DNA of 64,000 nt from Bacteroidota bacterium. Lineage in GTDB: Bacteria > Bacteroidota > Ignavibacteria > Kryptoniales > JAKASW01. The DNA lies in NCBI GenBank assembly GCA_021825585.1, contig JAKAGT010000009.1, positions 1 through 64,000 on the forward strand, in the 5' to 3' direction. The notes beneath the pieces were generated by a model. The model saw nothing but the letters and a program-made list of their open reading frames with translations, was not told the origin of the DNA and did not search any database. Shown here one piece after another: positions 34,388 through 43,765 of the stretch; position 1 is the stretch's first letter, and each line of letters starts with the position of its first letter. The position numbers and the translations under genes were made by a program.

Positions 34388-35146
34388 ATGAACAAAGTCT
34401 TCTCGCTCGGTTATATCATATCCTTTGGGCTTCTGCTCGTATGCGGAGACGTGTCGGCCCAGGGCGTGCGCTCCTACGTCAACAAAGGTGTGGACCTCTA
34501 TAAGAGCGGCAAGTATGTGGGTTCGGAAGTGGAATTCAAGAAAGGACTGGAGAAATCGCCAAAGAACTTCCATGCGCATTTCAATCTGGGCGATTCCTAT
34601 TATAAACAGGGAAAATACCAGGAGGCGCTCGACTCTTACATGGCAGCACTGCCTGACGCCAGGAGCAACGTCCTGAAATCACAGGTTTACCACAACATCG
34701 GCAACGCCCTGCTGAAGGACAAGAAGATCAAGGAAAGCATCGGGGCCTATACGAACGCGCTGAAACTCAATCCGAACGATCAGGCGACGAAGTACAACCT
34801 CTCTTACGCCCTTGATCTGCTGAAGAATCAGAACAAGCAAAATAAGGACGACAAGAAAAACGATAAGAACAACAAGAACAAGCAGAACCAGAATAACAAG
34901 AACAACAATCAGCAGAATAAGAAAAACAACCAACAGAACAACAAGAACAATCAGCAGAATCAGAATCAGAACCAGAACAACAAGCAGAACCAGCAGCAAA
35001 ATCAACAGAACCGGCCCCAACAGGACAAAATATCGAGACAGCAGGCGCAGGCCATATTCTCCGCTCTGAACAATGACGAGAAGGCCCTGCAAAAACAGCT
35101 GAGGAAAATGGCCGGTAAGCCCGTGAAAACCACGAAAGACTGGTAA
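34388..35146 (+). CDS. batC: BatC, TPR protein with a long Asn/Gln/Lys-rich segment
   Basis: 252 residues. A signal peptide (ending near VSAQG) and three or so TPR units (residues about 28-145, with FHAHFNLGDSYYKQGKYQEA) are followed by about 60 residues (147-208) made almost only of Asn, Gln, Lys and Asp. A conserved-looking end follows (ISRQQAQAIFSALNNDEKAL). The protein should be periplasmic and act as a scaffold for the other Bat proteins. The low-complexity tract is encoded by AAC/AAG/CAG triplets, so slippage could change its length. Long N/Q linkers are common in BatC, but this one is extreme. Confidence 0.9.
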   Translation: MNKVFSLGYIISFGLLLVCGDVSAQGVRSYVNKGVDLYKSGKYVGSEVEFKKGLEKSPKNFHAHFNLGDSYYKQGKYQEALDSYMAALPDARSNVLKSQVYHNIGNALLKDKKIKESIGAYTNALKLNPNDQATKYNLSYALDLLKNQNKQNKDDKKNDKNNKNKQNQNNKNNNQQNKKNNQQNNKNNQQNQNQNQNNKQNQQQNQQNRPQQDKISRQQAQAIFSALNNDEKALQKQLRKMAGKPVKTTKDW

Positions 35147-35222
35147 TGAGCCTGAGCCGAATACTGATTGCGCATTACCAAACAGGCCCGGATGCTTCGC
35201 GGCATGACCAACGGAGCCGTCG

Positions 35223-37100
35223 ATGAGTTTGGAAAGACTTAACGCTGAAACGAGATTCGGATTAGTTCGGAAGATGAGGCTCCTGCTCACCTTGACCTTG
35301 ATGATGCCGGCGTCCCTCTTTTCGCAAACTTTCACGGCTTCCGTCAATAACACCACCGTGGGTCTTAACGAGCAATTCCAGATCTCGTTTACCTTCTCGG
35401 GACCGAACGTAAACGGAGCAAGCGACTTCAACCAGCCCAACTTCAACGGATTCACGGTGGTATCGGGACCGAACCAGTCGAGCAGCATGCAGTTCATCAA
35501 CGGATCGGTCTCCGGTTCGATGACCTATACATATTATCTCCAGCCCAAGAGCATCGGGAGGTTCACGATCGGGAGCGCGACGATCGACTACAACGGCAGG
35601 CCGATGAGCACGGACCCTCTGACGATAACGGTGGTTAAAGGAACGCCGAAGAAGGCCGCCCCGGCCGGGCAGGGGAACACCGGGGTCACCACTCAGGACA
35701 TCAGCGACAACCTCTTCATCCTTGCCACTGCAGACAAAAGCGATATTTACCTGGGACAGCAGGTCATCGTCACTTATAAACTCTATACAAGGCTGCCTAT
35801 TGCCTCGCAACTGCAGGTTTCGAAACTTCCCTCCTACGAAGGTCTTTGGGCCGAAGAAATCAATCTTCCCGGCCTCATCACTTTCACGACCGAAGTCTAT
35901 AAGGGAAAAGAGTATCGCGTCGGAGTGTTGAAGAGGGTTGCACTCTTCCCCTCTCAGCTTGGGGAGCTTTCCGTCACCCCCATGGTCCTGGATATCCCGG
36001 TCCAAGTGCGACAGAAGAGGTCCGGCGGCGATGTATTCAACCAGTTCTTCAATGACCCGTTCTTCAACAGTTACCAGACGATCGATTACAAGGCGACATC
36101 AAACACCATAAAGCTTCATGTACGCCCGCTTCCCGCCAAAAATGTTCCCAAATCGTTCGCCGGAGCCGTGGGTGATTATACACTCACATCACAGCTCGAC
36201 ACGACGGGTGCACAGGCGAACGAGCCGATGACTTGGAAGATCAAGCTTAGCGGCGAAGGCAATATCCAGCTGCTGGATATGCCGACGATCAACCTTCCGC
36301 AGGGATTCGACCAGTATCAACCGAAGACATCTCAGCAGATCAACAGAGACGGCACGATTTCCGGCTCGAAAACTTTCGACTATCTTGTGGTTCCGAGGGT
36401 CTCTGGAAAAAAGGTCATTCCACCGATTGAGTTTTCTTATTTTAGCCCGGCAAGAAACTCTTACGTGACTCTTTCAACCCCGTCATACACGGTCGATATC
36501 CGGCCGGGAACGGGCGGCACCGGCACCGAGACGGCGGGCTATTCGAAAGAGGGAATAAAAGTCCTGGGCGAGGACATACGATACATAATGACCTCCACCA
36601 ACGACCTGCACCGGATGGGCACTTCGGATGTTTTCGGAGCAGGCTTCTGGACAGCCACGTTTCTGCCGCTGATCGCGCTCACAGGGCTCGTATCGTACAA
36701 GCGAAGACACGACAAACTTGCCGGCAATATCCAGCTCCTGCGCTACCGCCAGGCGGAGAAGATCGCCCGCTCACGGTTCAAGAACGCGAAGGTACTCATG
36801 GAAGCGGGCAACGAGACCGGATTCTACGCGGAGACATCACAGGCGTTGTTCGGCTACCTAGAGGACAAGCTCCATATCCCGAAATCGGAAATCTCCCTCG
36901 ATAGAGCAGTCGAGGATCTCAGAGCCAGAGACGTCGATCCCGGGCTGATAGCAAGCCTGAAGGATTCCATCGAGAAGTGCGAGTTCGCGCGATTCGCTCC
37001 GCCCGGCAACGGGACCTCGGCAATGAGCGGTATGTACAACGAGCTTTCGCGTGTGATCATCGAATTGGAAAGGTCTCTTTCGGTCAAAAAGCATGCATAG
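35223..37100 (+). CDS. batD: BatD, membrane protein with beta-sandwich periplasmic repeats
   Basis: 625 residues. After a signal segment (MRLLLTLTLMMPASLFSQ) comes the BatD beta-sandwich (FTASVNNTTVGLNEQFQISF, with its usual NGASDFNQPNFNGFTVVSGP region, quoted in part: NQPNFNGFTVVSGP). Further beta domains follow, then a membrane helix near residue 480 and a helical cytosolic tail. GGAG six bases before 35223 favours that ATG even though the signal peptide starts 17 codons later at 35274, so the start is uncertain. It ends inside batE (eight-base overlap). Confidence 0.92.
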   Translation: MSLERLNAETRFGLVRKMRLLLTLTLMMPASLFSQTFTASVNNTTVGLNEQFQISFTFSGPNVNGASDFNQPNFNGFTVVSGPNQSSSMQFINGSVSGSMTYTYYLQPKSIGRFTIGSATIDYNGRPMSTDPLTITVVKGTPKKAAPAGQGNTGVTTQDISDNLFILATADKSDIYLGQQVIVTYKLYTRLPIASQLQVSKLPSYEGLWAEEINLPGLITFTTEVYKGKEYRVGVLKRVALFPSQLGELSVTPMVLDIPVQVRQKRSGGDVFNQFFNDPFFNSYQTIDYKATSNTIKLHVRPLPAKNVPKSFAGAVGDYTLTSQLDTTGAQANEPMTWKIKLSGEGNIQLLDMPTINLPQGFDQYQPKTSQQINRDGTISGSKTFDYLVVPRVSGKKVIPPIEFSYFSPARNSYVTLSTPSYTVDIRPGTGGTGTETAGYSKEGIKVLGEDIRYIMTSTNDLHRMGTSDVFGAGFWTATFLPLIALTGLVSYKRRHDKLAGNIQLLRYRQAEKIARSRFKNAKVLMEAGNETGFYAETSQALFGYLEDKLHIPKSEISLDRAVEDLRARDVDPGLIASLKDSIEKCEFARFAPPGNGTSAMSGMYNELSRVIIELERSLSVKKHA

Positions 37101-37905
37101 AAGAAGAGTGCATATCCGTTTGTCAACCAGATTCCTTATCCCCCTCTCGGCAATCGTCCTTTTCACCATTCCTGGGCTCGGATTCGCCGGCGGCGTGTCG
37201 GAAAGAGTCCAGGCCGAAGACCTGGTGAAGCAGGGGAATCAATATTACCAGGACAGGCAATACGAAAATGCGGTAGAGAGTTACCAGAAGGCTATCGCTT
37301 TGGGATTCGAAGGTACTTCTGTATACTACAACCTGGGGGATGCATACTACCGCGAAGGGAAGATCGGGTACTCCATTCTCTATTACGAGAAGGCGCTGAG
37401 GCTCTCGCCCAACGACCCGGATATCATTCACAATTTGAGAATCGCAAATTCAAAGACAGTCGACAAGATCGACGCACTCCCGAAGTTCTTCCTGTTCCAG
37501 TGGTGGGAAAGCCTGCTCGCCCTTTTTTCGACAGACGGATGGGCCAGGATTTCCTATGCTTTCTATCTCCTGCTTCTCGTGTCTATCGGGCTTTACTTCT
37601 ACGCGAAGAGATCGAACTTGCAGAGATACTCGTTCTTTATAGGCTTCGTCTCCACAGTCTTTCTTGTAATTACCGGTGCGCTCTGGGTTATTAACCTGAA
37701 CAGAGATCTCAATACGAAGGAAGCCATCGTGGTCCAGCCGACCGCGGTGGTAAAACTCTCTCCCGACTCGACCAGCAATGACGCCTTCATAATTCATGAA
37801 GGATTGAAAGTGAGGGAGATGAACAACGTCGGCCACTGGATCGAGATAGAGCTCCAGGACGGCAAAGTCGGCTGGATACAAGACAGCGAAATCAGGACAA
37901 TATGA
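37093..37905 (+). CDS. batE: BatE, TPR and SH3-like membrane protein
   Basis: 270 residues. A signal segment precedes TPR units (QAEDLVKQGNQYYQDRQYEN and SVYYNLGDAYYREGKIGYS). Two membrane helices follow (AFYLLLLVSIGLYFYA and FFIGFVSTVFLVITGALWV), then a C-terminal bacterial SH3 domain (AVVKLSPDS to GKVGWIQDSEIRTI). This is the standard BatE layout. It closes the Bat cluster and is convergent with the GH92 gene, with only seven bases between the two stops and no room for a terminator. Confidence 0.92.
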   Translation: MHRRRVHIRLSTRFLIPLSAIVLFTIPGLGFAGGVSERVQAEDLVKQGNQYYQDRQYENAVESYQKAIALGFEGTSVYYNLGDAYYREGKIGYSILYYEKALRLSPNDPDIIHNLRIANSKTVDKIDALPKFFLFQWWESLLALFSTDGWARISYAFYLLLLVSIGLYFYAKRSNLQRYSFFIGFVSTVFLVITGALWVINLNRDLNTKEAIVVQPTAVVKLSPDSTSNDAFIIHEGLKVREMNNVGHWIEIELQDGKVGWIQDSEIRTI

Positions 37906-37912
37906 GATTCCC

Positions 37913-40189
37913 TTACCGGCTGTAAGAACTGGCCGGCGGCGAATCGGACTTACTGCTTCCCCAATTCTTGTTCGGCTTATTTCCCATTTGAAAAACAAGC
38001 GTACTACCTGTCATTAATTCTTTCTGTGTAATGTATGGCCGGTTGAGAGACTTGCCGTTCAGCTTCGCAGACTGAATATAGCAATTCCGGTTTGAGACGC
38101 CCTTAGCCATTACCACGAAGTCTTTTCCATTTCCGACATCGATCCTCACTTTGTCAAACATCGGACTCCCGATCGCATAGACTCCGCTGGCTGGGTTTAC
38201 CGGATAAAAGCCTATCGAGCTGAAGACGTACCATGCTGACATTTGCCCGCAATCGTCGTTGCCGCACAGGCCGTTCGTGGAATCTGTATAGAGCGTCGAA
38301 GCCACTTTCCTTACCATTTCCTGCGTCCGCCACGGTTCTCCGGCATAGTCGTACAAATATGCGATCTGATGACTTTGTTCGTCTCCCTGCGCATATTGGC
38401 CCACCATCCCGGTGATATCCGATTGGAACCGGCCGGCGAGAGCACTCGAAGCGCTGAAGAGCGAGTCCAGTTTCACGTCGAACTTCTTGTCGCCTCCGTA
38501 AAGCTTTATCAACCCCTTTGCATCCTGGGGGACAAAGAAACTATAAGGCCATGCGTTCGACTCGGTATACTCATGCGTCACGGCAAATGGATTGAACGGC
38601 TCGACCCATTTCCCGTCGGACAGTCTTCCCTGCATGAACCCCGTCGACGGGTTGAACAGATTCTTGTAGTTCTCCGACCTCTTCATGAAATACTCGTAGT
38701 CGGCCTTCCTGTGGAGAAATCTTGCGACCTGTGCAATGCACCAATCGTCGTATGCGTATTCCAGTGTGCGTGAGACGGATTCGCTCTCTTTATCTGCGGG
38801 CACGTATCCGTACTTCTTGTAGTAATTGATGCCGAACTTGTCCTGCATCGCGCTCTTCTTCATCGCCGTGTACGCCTCGTCCACCTTGAACCCGCGGAAC
38901 CCTTTCAGGATAGCGTCAGCGACCACCGGGACGGCGGGATATCCGATCATGGTATTTGTCTCGTTCCCTTCGAGCTCCCAGACCGGAAGCAGCCCCGTCT
39001 CTTCATAGTGAGCAAGCATCGAACGGATGAAGTCGTTGACCCGGTCTCTCTCGACTATCGTGAAGAGCGGATGCTCTGCCCTGAAGGTATCCCAGAGCGA
39101 AAACACCGTATACTGTTTGTACCCTACCGCCCTGTGCACTTTGCCGTCCGCGCCTTTGAAATACCCGTCGGCATCGCTGAAAACGTTGGGCGCCATCATG
39201 GTGTGGTACAACGCCGTATAAAACGTCGCTTTCAGGCTGCTGTCCGGCGTTTCAACCTTTATCCTGCTCAGCTCCTTCCGCCACATCTTCTGCGCGGTTT
39301 CCCTCACCTTGTCAAAATTCCAGCCGGGAATTTCCGTGTCCAGGTCCTTCATCGCGCCTTCAATGCTCGCGGAAGAAATACCGGTCTTCACGTAAATTGT
39401 CTTGCCCGCATTCGTTCTAAATTTGAAGGCACCGATAACATAACGTCCCCTCACATCTTTCCTGCTTCTGACTAACGAGCTGTCCACGTAAAACAACGAG
39501 CTCCCGAACGGTCTGGAGAACCTGGCTGCAAAATACACCCTCTGGTCTTTCGCCCATCCGGTAGAGAACCTGTAGCCGACGATTGTGCTGTCATTGACGA
39601 TTTTCAGGTATCCCTCGGTCGTCCTGTCCCAGTTGATCGCGTGTCCGAGATTCAGCACGACTACCGCGTTGTCACTCTGCGGAAATATATATTTCTGGAA
39701 CCCGGCACGCTCGGTCGCCGTCAATTGAACTCTTATGTCGAATGACTTCAGCAAAACCGAATAATATCCCGGCTCCGCACTCTCTTCTTCGTGGGAAATC
39801 ACGGAATGAAGGTCCAGAAGCTTGGTGGTATCGGCTTCTGAGTTAAGCGTTAGAATGGCGGGCATGAATAGAATGTCACACAAGTCGCCGATGCCTGTTC
39901 CGCTCAGATGTGTATGGCTGAAACCGATAATAGCGGTGTCCGCGTAATTGTATCCCGAACACCAGTCCCAACCGTCGGTCCCGTTGTCCGGACTCAGCTG
40001 GACCATGCCGAACGGAACCGTCGCACCGGGGAACGCATGACCGTGATCTGCAGTCCCGATGAAAGGATTCACGTATGCGGTCGGATCAGATCCCCTGATT
40101 CCCTGCTTGCAGACGCCCCTCGAGACGACGAAGGCAAAGAGAAGAAGTGGAATTAGCGGCTTGACTGCATCTCTGAATCTGTAGTTCAT
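37913..40189 (-). CDS. GH92 family glycoside hydrolase (alpha-mannosidase type)
   Basis: A 758-residue secreted enzyme with a signal peptide. GH92 hallmarks are present: DPTAYVNPFIGTADHGHAFP near the N-terminus, SPDNGTDGWDWCSGYNY, the (alpha/alpha)6 segment with TVFSLWDTFRAEHPLF, and the calcium/catalytic region CGNDDCGQMSAWYVFSS. Family members are calcium-dependent inverting exo-alpha-mannosidases that trim mannan or N-glycans. No SusC/SusD pair is adjacent, so it is not part of an obvious polysaccharide utilisation locus. A GH18-like gene follows on the same strand. Confidence 0.93.
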   Translation of the reverse strand: MNYRFRDAVKPLIPLLLFAFVVSRGVCKQGIRGSDPTAYVNPFIGTADHGHAFPGATVPFGMVQLSPDNGTDGWDWCSGYNYADTAIIGFSHTHLSGTGIGDLCDILFMPAILTLNSEADTTKLLDLHSVISHEEESAEPGYYSVLLKSFDIRVQLTATERAGFQKYIFPQSDNAVVVLNLGHAINWDRTTEGYLKIVNDSTIVGYRFSTGWAKDQRVYFAARFSRPFGSSLFYVDSSLVRSRKDVRGRYVIGAFKFRTNAGKTIYVKTGISSASIEGAMKDLDTEIPGWNFDKVRETAQKMWRKELSRIKVETPDSSLKATFYTALYHTMMAPNVFSDADGYFKGADGKVHRAVGYKQYTVFSLWDTFRAEHPLFTIVERDRVNDFIRSMLAHYEETGLLPVWELEGNETNTMIGYPAVPVVADAILKGFRGFKVDEAYTAMKKSAMQDKFGINYYKKYGYVPADKESESVSRTLEYAYDDWCIAQVARFLHRKADYEYFMKRSENYKNLFNPSTGFMQGRLSDGKWVEPFNPFAVTHEYTESNAWPYSFFVPQDAKGLIKLYGGDKKFDVKLDSLFSASSALAGRFQSDITGMVGQYAQGDEQSHQIAYLYDYAGEPWRTQEMVRKVASTLYTDSTNGLCGNDDCGQMSAWYVFSSIGFYPVNPASGVYAIGSPMFDKVRIDVGNGKDFVVMAKGVSNRNCYIQSAKLNGKSLNRPYITQKELMTGSTLVFQMGNKPNKNWGSSKSDSPPASSYSR

Positions 40190-40219
40190 GGTTGATTCCT
40201 TCGATAAAATAAGACGTTT

Positions 40220-41263
40220 CTATTTGTGCGACGGCAGTTCTTTCCATATTCCCGGATCTTCCGACCCTAGAACCCAGGAGCAAAATCCTTCGAGACCTCT
40301 GTCTCTAACGAGGTCGTATCTCGCCTTGAAGGTCCGCGTGTCCGTATAAAACACCCACTCCCGAGTATCATCCCGATAGAAATAGAACCATGCGGTGCGG
40401 TCGACGGGATCCCATTCGATCTTTCCGCCGTAAGTCTCCGCGAGGCGCGCTGCATCTGGTTCGCCGATGGACTGTGCCTCGATCTTCGGTTTTCCCTCGC
40501 CGTTGTATGACATTCCTGCGAACCAGTGATAGCCGTATAACGGGATTCCGAGCATGAGTTTGTCTCTCGGGACGTACTTCAGAGCATAGTCAAGGTTTTC
40601 GATTGTCCACGGATAACCCGCAACCGGTCCGGGTGGAGTAAGGCCGGTGTGCTGGTCGTAGGTCATGAGGCAGATCATATCGACAGACTTCGCAAGCACG
40701 GCGAGGTCGTACACGTTCCGCCAGTCCCTGAATATCCAATAACTGAATCCCGTTTGTCCCGGGTAGCCTGGTGCGTTAGGAACCGTAGCAATAGACAGTT
40801 TGAGTCCCTCCTTGTGAAAGGCGTCTGCAGTTTCTTTCACAAGGTTTGAGAGGGCATCTCGATCAGTCCAGCTGATGTTTTCGAAATCGATCTGGATCCC
40901 GGCATATCCGTTAAGCTTGCATTCCCGGATGAGCGATTGAATAAACGGGAGGTGTGCCGGGGAATTTGTCAGAAACTGGTGGAAGGTTTCCGGACCGAAG
41001 CCCGTTCCAGTAACAATCGGCATTACCTCGACGTGATGTTCCTTCGCAGTCTCGAGTACGAGCGGATCAGGTCCGCCCCATAGCATCCCTTCCTTGTCGA
41101 CATGGTACCATGTAGGCACGATGATGTCGATCTTGTTGTAATGTTCGAGAAAGGAATTCACCGAAGCCGAAGACTCCGTCATATAGAAAAGGGACTTGGG
41201 CTGCGCCGCAGCAACCGAAGCACCCAAAATAAGGAATGTCAAAACGCGTATCATTTTCCCCAT
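40220..41263 (-). CDS. GH18-fold glycoside hydrolase-like protein (YaaH/chitinase type)
   Basis: 347 residues with a signal peptide (MIRVLTFLILGASVAAAQ). The TIM-barrel GH18 strands can be followed: FYMTESSASV, DIIVPTWYHVD, the catalytic strand AGIQIDFENIS with Asp126 and Glu128 (DxE kept, the earlier aspartates of the DxxDxDxE motif replaced), MICLMTYDQHTG, and LMLGIPLYGYHWF. I start at ATG 41263 with GGAG upstream. No LysM domain is present. Substrates may be peptidoglycan or chitin-like N-acetylglucosamine polymers. Confidence 0.85.
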   Translation of the reverse strand: MGKMIRVLTFLILGASVAAAQPKSLFYMTESSASVNSFLEHYNKIDIIVPTWYHVDKEGMLWGGPDPLVLETAKEHHVEVMPIVTGTGFGPETFHQFLTNSPAHLPFIQSLIRECKLNGYAGIQIDFENISWTDRDALSNLVKETADAFHKEGLKLSIATVPNAPGYPGQTGFSYWIFRDWRNVYDLAVLAKSVDMICLMTYDQHTGLTPPGPVAGYPWTIENLDYALKYVPRDKLMLGIPLYGYHWFAGMSYNGEGKPKIEAQSIGEPDAARLAETYGGKIEWDPVDRTAWFYFYRDDTREWVFYTDTRTFKARYDLVRDRGLEGFCSWVLGSEDPGIWKELPSHK

Positions 41264-41470
41264 GGTATAAACATTCTCCTTCTGACTTCCTTGCTTTGTT
41301 CTACTCTCTCCAGGTTCTTCAAAAGCCCAAAGATGCCGTGCCTTGCGCGACTCTGAAATTATAACCGAATCCCAAGGCAAATCCAAAGATGCCGTGTGAC
41401 GGTGTTCAGTATGCATTCGGCCGAAGTTATCGTGTGGATGGGATCCCATTGTCTTCTTAAATTGTCAGCG

Positions 41471-42328
41471 ATGAAGAACGAAACCCCGTGGGGTCTATAT
41501 CTGTCCGAGCTTATCGGCACGGCACTGCTGCTCCTTCTCGGGCTATCGTTCGTGATACTCGACTTCGGCAAGGGGAGCTTCGTGGTGACCGCGATCCCCG
41601 ATGCAGGACTCCGCAGGTTGATAACGGGTTTCCTGTTCGGGTCGACAGGTGCTGCGATCGCATATTCGCGGGTCGGAAAGGTCAGCGGAGCGCACATCAA
41701 TCCTGTCGTGACGCTCGCTTTTCATATTAAGGGTAAACTCTCCGCGCGCAATGCAGCCGGCTACATCGGAGCTCAGTTTGCGGGTGCAGTGCTGGGCTCG
41801 ATCCCGCTGCTGATCTGGGGAAAGCGGGGAACCAGTGTGGGTTATGGCGTTACGACGCCGGGGCCGGGATTCACCGTCTGGGAGGCGTTCCTCGGCGAAG
41901 TCGTGACGACAATTTGCCTTGTCGTCGGCCTCTTCACGTTTCTGGGCCACAAGAGACTGCGGAATTATACGCCGCTCCTCTTTCCGTTCCTCTATGCGGC
42001 CATGGTCTATCTCGAAGCACAGGTATCCGGGACGAGCACAAACCCCGCGCGGAGCTTCGGACCTTCCGTCGTGTCGGGAATATGGTTCGGGTGGTGGATT
42101 TACTTTCTCGGACCTCTCATCGGGATGCTTATCGGATTGGGCATTCACCGCTACAGCTGGCTGAAGAAGTTCGAAGTGGAGGTCGCCAAGATTTATCACT
42201 TCGAGCACGACATGTATGGGGTTTTCAAGATGGGCAACAATTGCGACGAGCAGTTGTTCCCTCCAATTGGAGGAAATTCTAAACTCGAAACACTAAACTC
42301 TAAACAAATCCGGAAATCCAAAACGTAA
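41471..42328 (+). CDS. MIP-family aquaporin/glycerol channel with a repeat-derived C-terminus
   Basis: 285 residues, six membrane helices and two half-helices. The first NPA box is changed to NPV (HINPVVT, 77-79) and the second is normal (TSTNPARSFGPS, 191-193) with the selectivity arginine Arg194. Length and the aromatic-rich helices suggest a water-type or plant-NIP-like channel rather than GlpF. I start at ATG 41471 (MKNETPWG); upstream in-frame codons look noncoding. The last 17 residues, from about 42274, are encoded by the left arm of an intergenic repeat, so the native C-terminus has been extended or replaced. Confidence 0.85.
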   Translation: MKNETPWGLYLSELIGTALLLLLGLSFVILDFGKGSFVVTAIPDAGLRRLITGFLFGSTGAAIAYSRVGKVSGAHINPVVTLAFHIKGKLSARNAAGYIGAQFAGAVLGSIPLLIWGKRGTSVGYGVTTPGPGFTVWEAFLGEVVTTICLVVGLFTFLGHKRLRNYTPLLFPFLYAAMVYLEAQVSGTSTNPARSFGPSVVSGIWFGWWIYFLGPLIGMLIGLGIHRYSWLKKFEVEVAKIYHFEHDMYGVFKMGNNCDEQLFPPIGGNSKLETLNSKQIRKSKT

Positions 42329-42438
42329 ATGTTCAAACCCGATACTTGCCCGGGACAGAATACGATCACTTCAGATTAGCATTTTTGAATTTGGCGTTTT
42401 GAATTTGTTTAGGATTTCGAGCTTGCAGTTTAGAATTT
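42274..42438. repeat. Intergenic inverted-repeat element, family 1, copy 5
   Basis: AAATTCTAAACT (42274-42285) is perfectly complementary to 42427-42438. Between them lie further units (GAAACACTAAACTCTAAAC on the left, TTGAATTTGTTTAGGATTT on the right) and a GC-richer centre around 42335-42360. The left arm supplies the last codons and stop of the aquaporin gene, and the right arm ends just before the stop of the PP2C gene. Confidence 0.8.
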
Positions 42439-42444
42439 GACTGC

Positions 42445-43566
42445 CTAGCCCCACCTCTTGACCAATACAAGCGAGAGGTCGTCGCTGCGCGGAGCATCGC
42501 CGACGAAGGCGTCCACTTCGGCGAGTATCTTTTCTCCGGCGTTTTCCGGCGAGATGCCCGCAGATTTTCCAATGACGGCCTTCAGCCGCTGGTCACCGTA
42601 GAAATCATCTTGCTCGTTGCGCGCCTCAGTAACCCCGTCAGAATACGCGACGAACAGATCCCCCGGCCCTAATTCAATCTCCACTTCCTCAAACTTCGAA
42701 GTCTTCAGCAAACCGAGCGCGGGCGCCCCGCGAGGGAGTTCCTCTACCTTCCCGCTGCGAAGCACCAGCGGTGGCAAATGGCCGGCGTTCAACAGCCGGA
42801 CCTTCCCCGAATTTTCCTTCAGTTCCAGGTAAACCAGCGTGGCAAACTTGCTTGGCAGGCTGTCCCGGCAGAAAATTGCATTTATGCGGTTGCCCAGATC
42901 GGAAAGCGATTCATACTCGGGCGCGATTGCACGGAGCGTCGATTGAAGTTTCGACATCAGCAGCGCTGCGCCCAGCCCCTTTCCCGCAACGTCGCCGAGC
43001 GCAAGTCCGAGTCTGTTGTTCTCAAGATTTATGTAGTCGACCAGGTCTCCCCCGACGTCGTTGGCCGGGCGCGTGAAAAGCCATACCGACCACCCGGCTA
43101 TCGTAGGGTTGTCTTCCGGAAGCAGTGCCTTCTGCACCGTGCGGCCGATTCGAAGCTCGTCATGCGCAAGGAGCTTGTCCTTCAGCTCGAGCATAAGCAC
43201 CAGAAGCAGGAGGAGATAGCTTAGCGGACTCGCGTCTATCGTTACATTATAACTACCGGCGCTCCACGACGTGCTTCCCCAGAAGAAGAAGATGATGCTG
43301 AGCAATAAGAGAAAGCGCCGGGCGGGATTAAGTCTAAGGATGAGACTTTTCAATAAGTACCACGATACATAAATAAAACGCTTCACGCGGGGGTACGATT
43401 CGAGGCGATGCTGCGTTTCGGCGTCTATGTAGAAACGGTACAGTTCCTTGAAGTCTCTCCTCAACGACTCGCCGATCTCGCCCTTCCTGAAATCGTTGAC
43501 TATCGTCTCCCTCAGAACGTGGTCCCCTTTCCGAGAACCTTTACCTGCCGATTTGTCTTCGATCAT
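42445..43566 (-). CDS. SpoIIE/RsbU-type PP2C serine phosphatase with membrane helices
   Basis: 373 residues. A cytosolic N-terminus is followed by two hydrophobic segments (FLLLLSIIFFFWGS near 90-105 and LSYLLLLLVLMLEL near 118-131) and a SpoIIE phosphatase domain. The metal motifs are visible: NDVGGDLVDYI, GDVAGKGLGAALLM, YSDGVTEARN and DDLSLVLV. Such proteins reset anti-sigma-factor antagonists by dephosphorylation. No STAS or kinase partner is adjacent. A second PP2C protein of this type lies at 54685. Confidence 0.9.
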   Translation of the reverse strand: MIEDKSAGKGSRKGDHVLRETIVNDFRKGEIGESLRRDFKELYRFYIDAETQHRLESYPRVKRFIYVSWYLLKSLILRLNPARRFLLLLSIIFFFWGSTSWSAGSYNVTIDASPLSYLLLLLVLMLELKDKLLAHDELRIGRTVQKALLPEDNPTIAGWSVWLFTRPANDVGGDLVDYINLENNRLGLALGDVAGKGLGAALLMSKLQSTLRAIAPEYESLSDLGNRINAIFCRDSLPSKFATLVYLELKENSGKVRLLNAGHLPPLVLRSGKVEELPRGAPALGLLKTSKFEEVEIELGPGDLFVAYSDGVTEARNEQDDFYGDQRLKAVIGKSAGISPENAGEKILAEVDAFVGDAPRSDDLSLVLVKRWG

Positions 43567-43765
43567 GCCGAATTCACCCTGAGATGATTCATTCCATTAT
43601 TCTCACAGAAGATAACGGTTGGCCGCGTTACTTGTTTCAACGGGTTGCCCAAACTGGCGTTCTCGGCCAATGCAATCGTAATCATTCGAAGCATATCCCA
43701 TCATGGAATTCCGCAATTGCGTCCCTTCAGACCGAATTAACCATGAACACTCAACTTAGTTCGCT

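Noticed and set aside
34679-35500. 273-residue Leu/Val/Ile-rich open frame on the minus strand over batC
   Set aside because: It is the mirror of the Asn/Gln/Lys codon tract of batC and has no domain or ribosome site.
37905-37913. Bidirectional terminator between batE and the GH92 gene
   Set aside because: Only seven bases separate the two stop codons and no stem with a U-tract is present.
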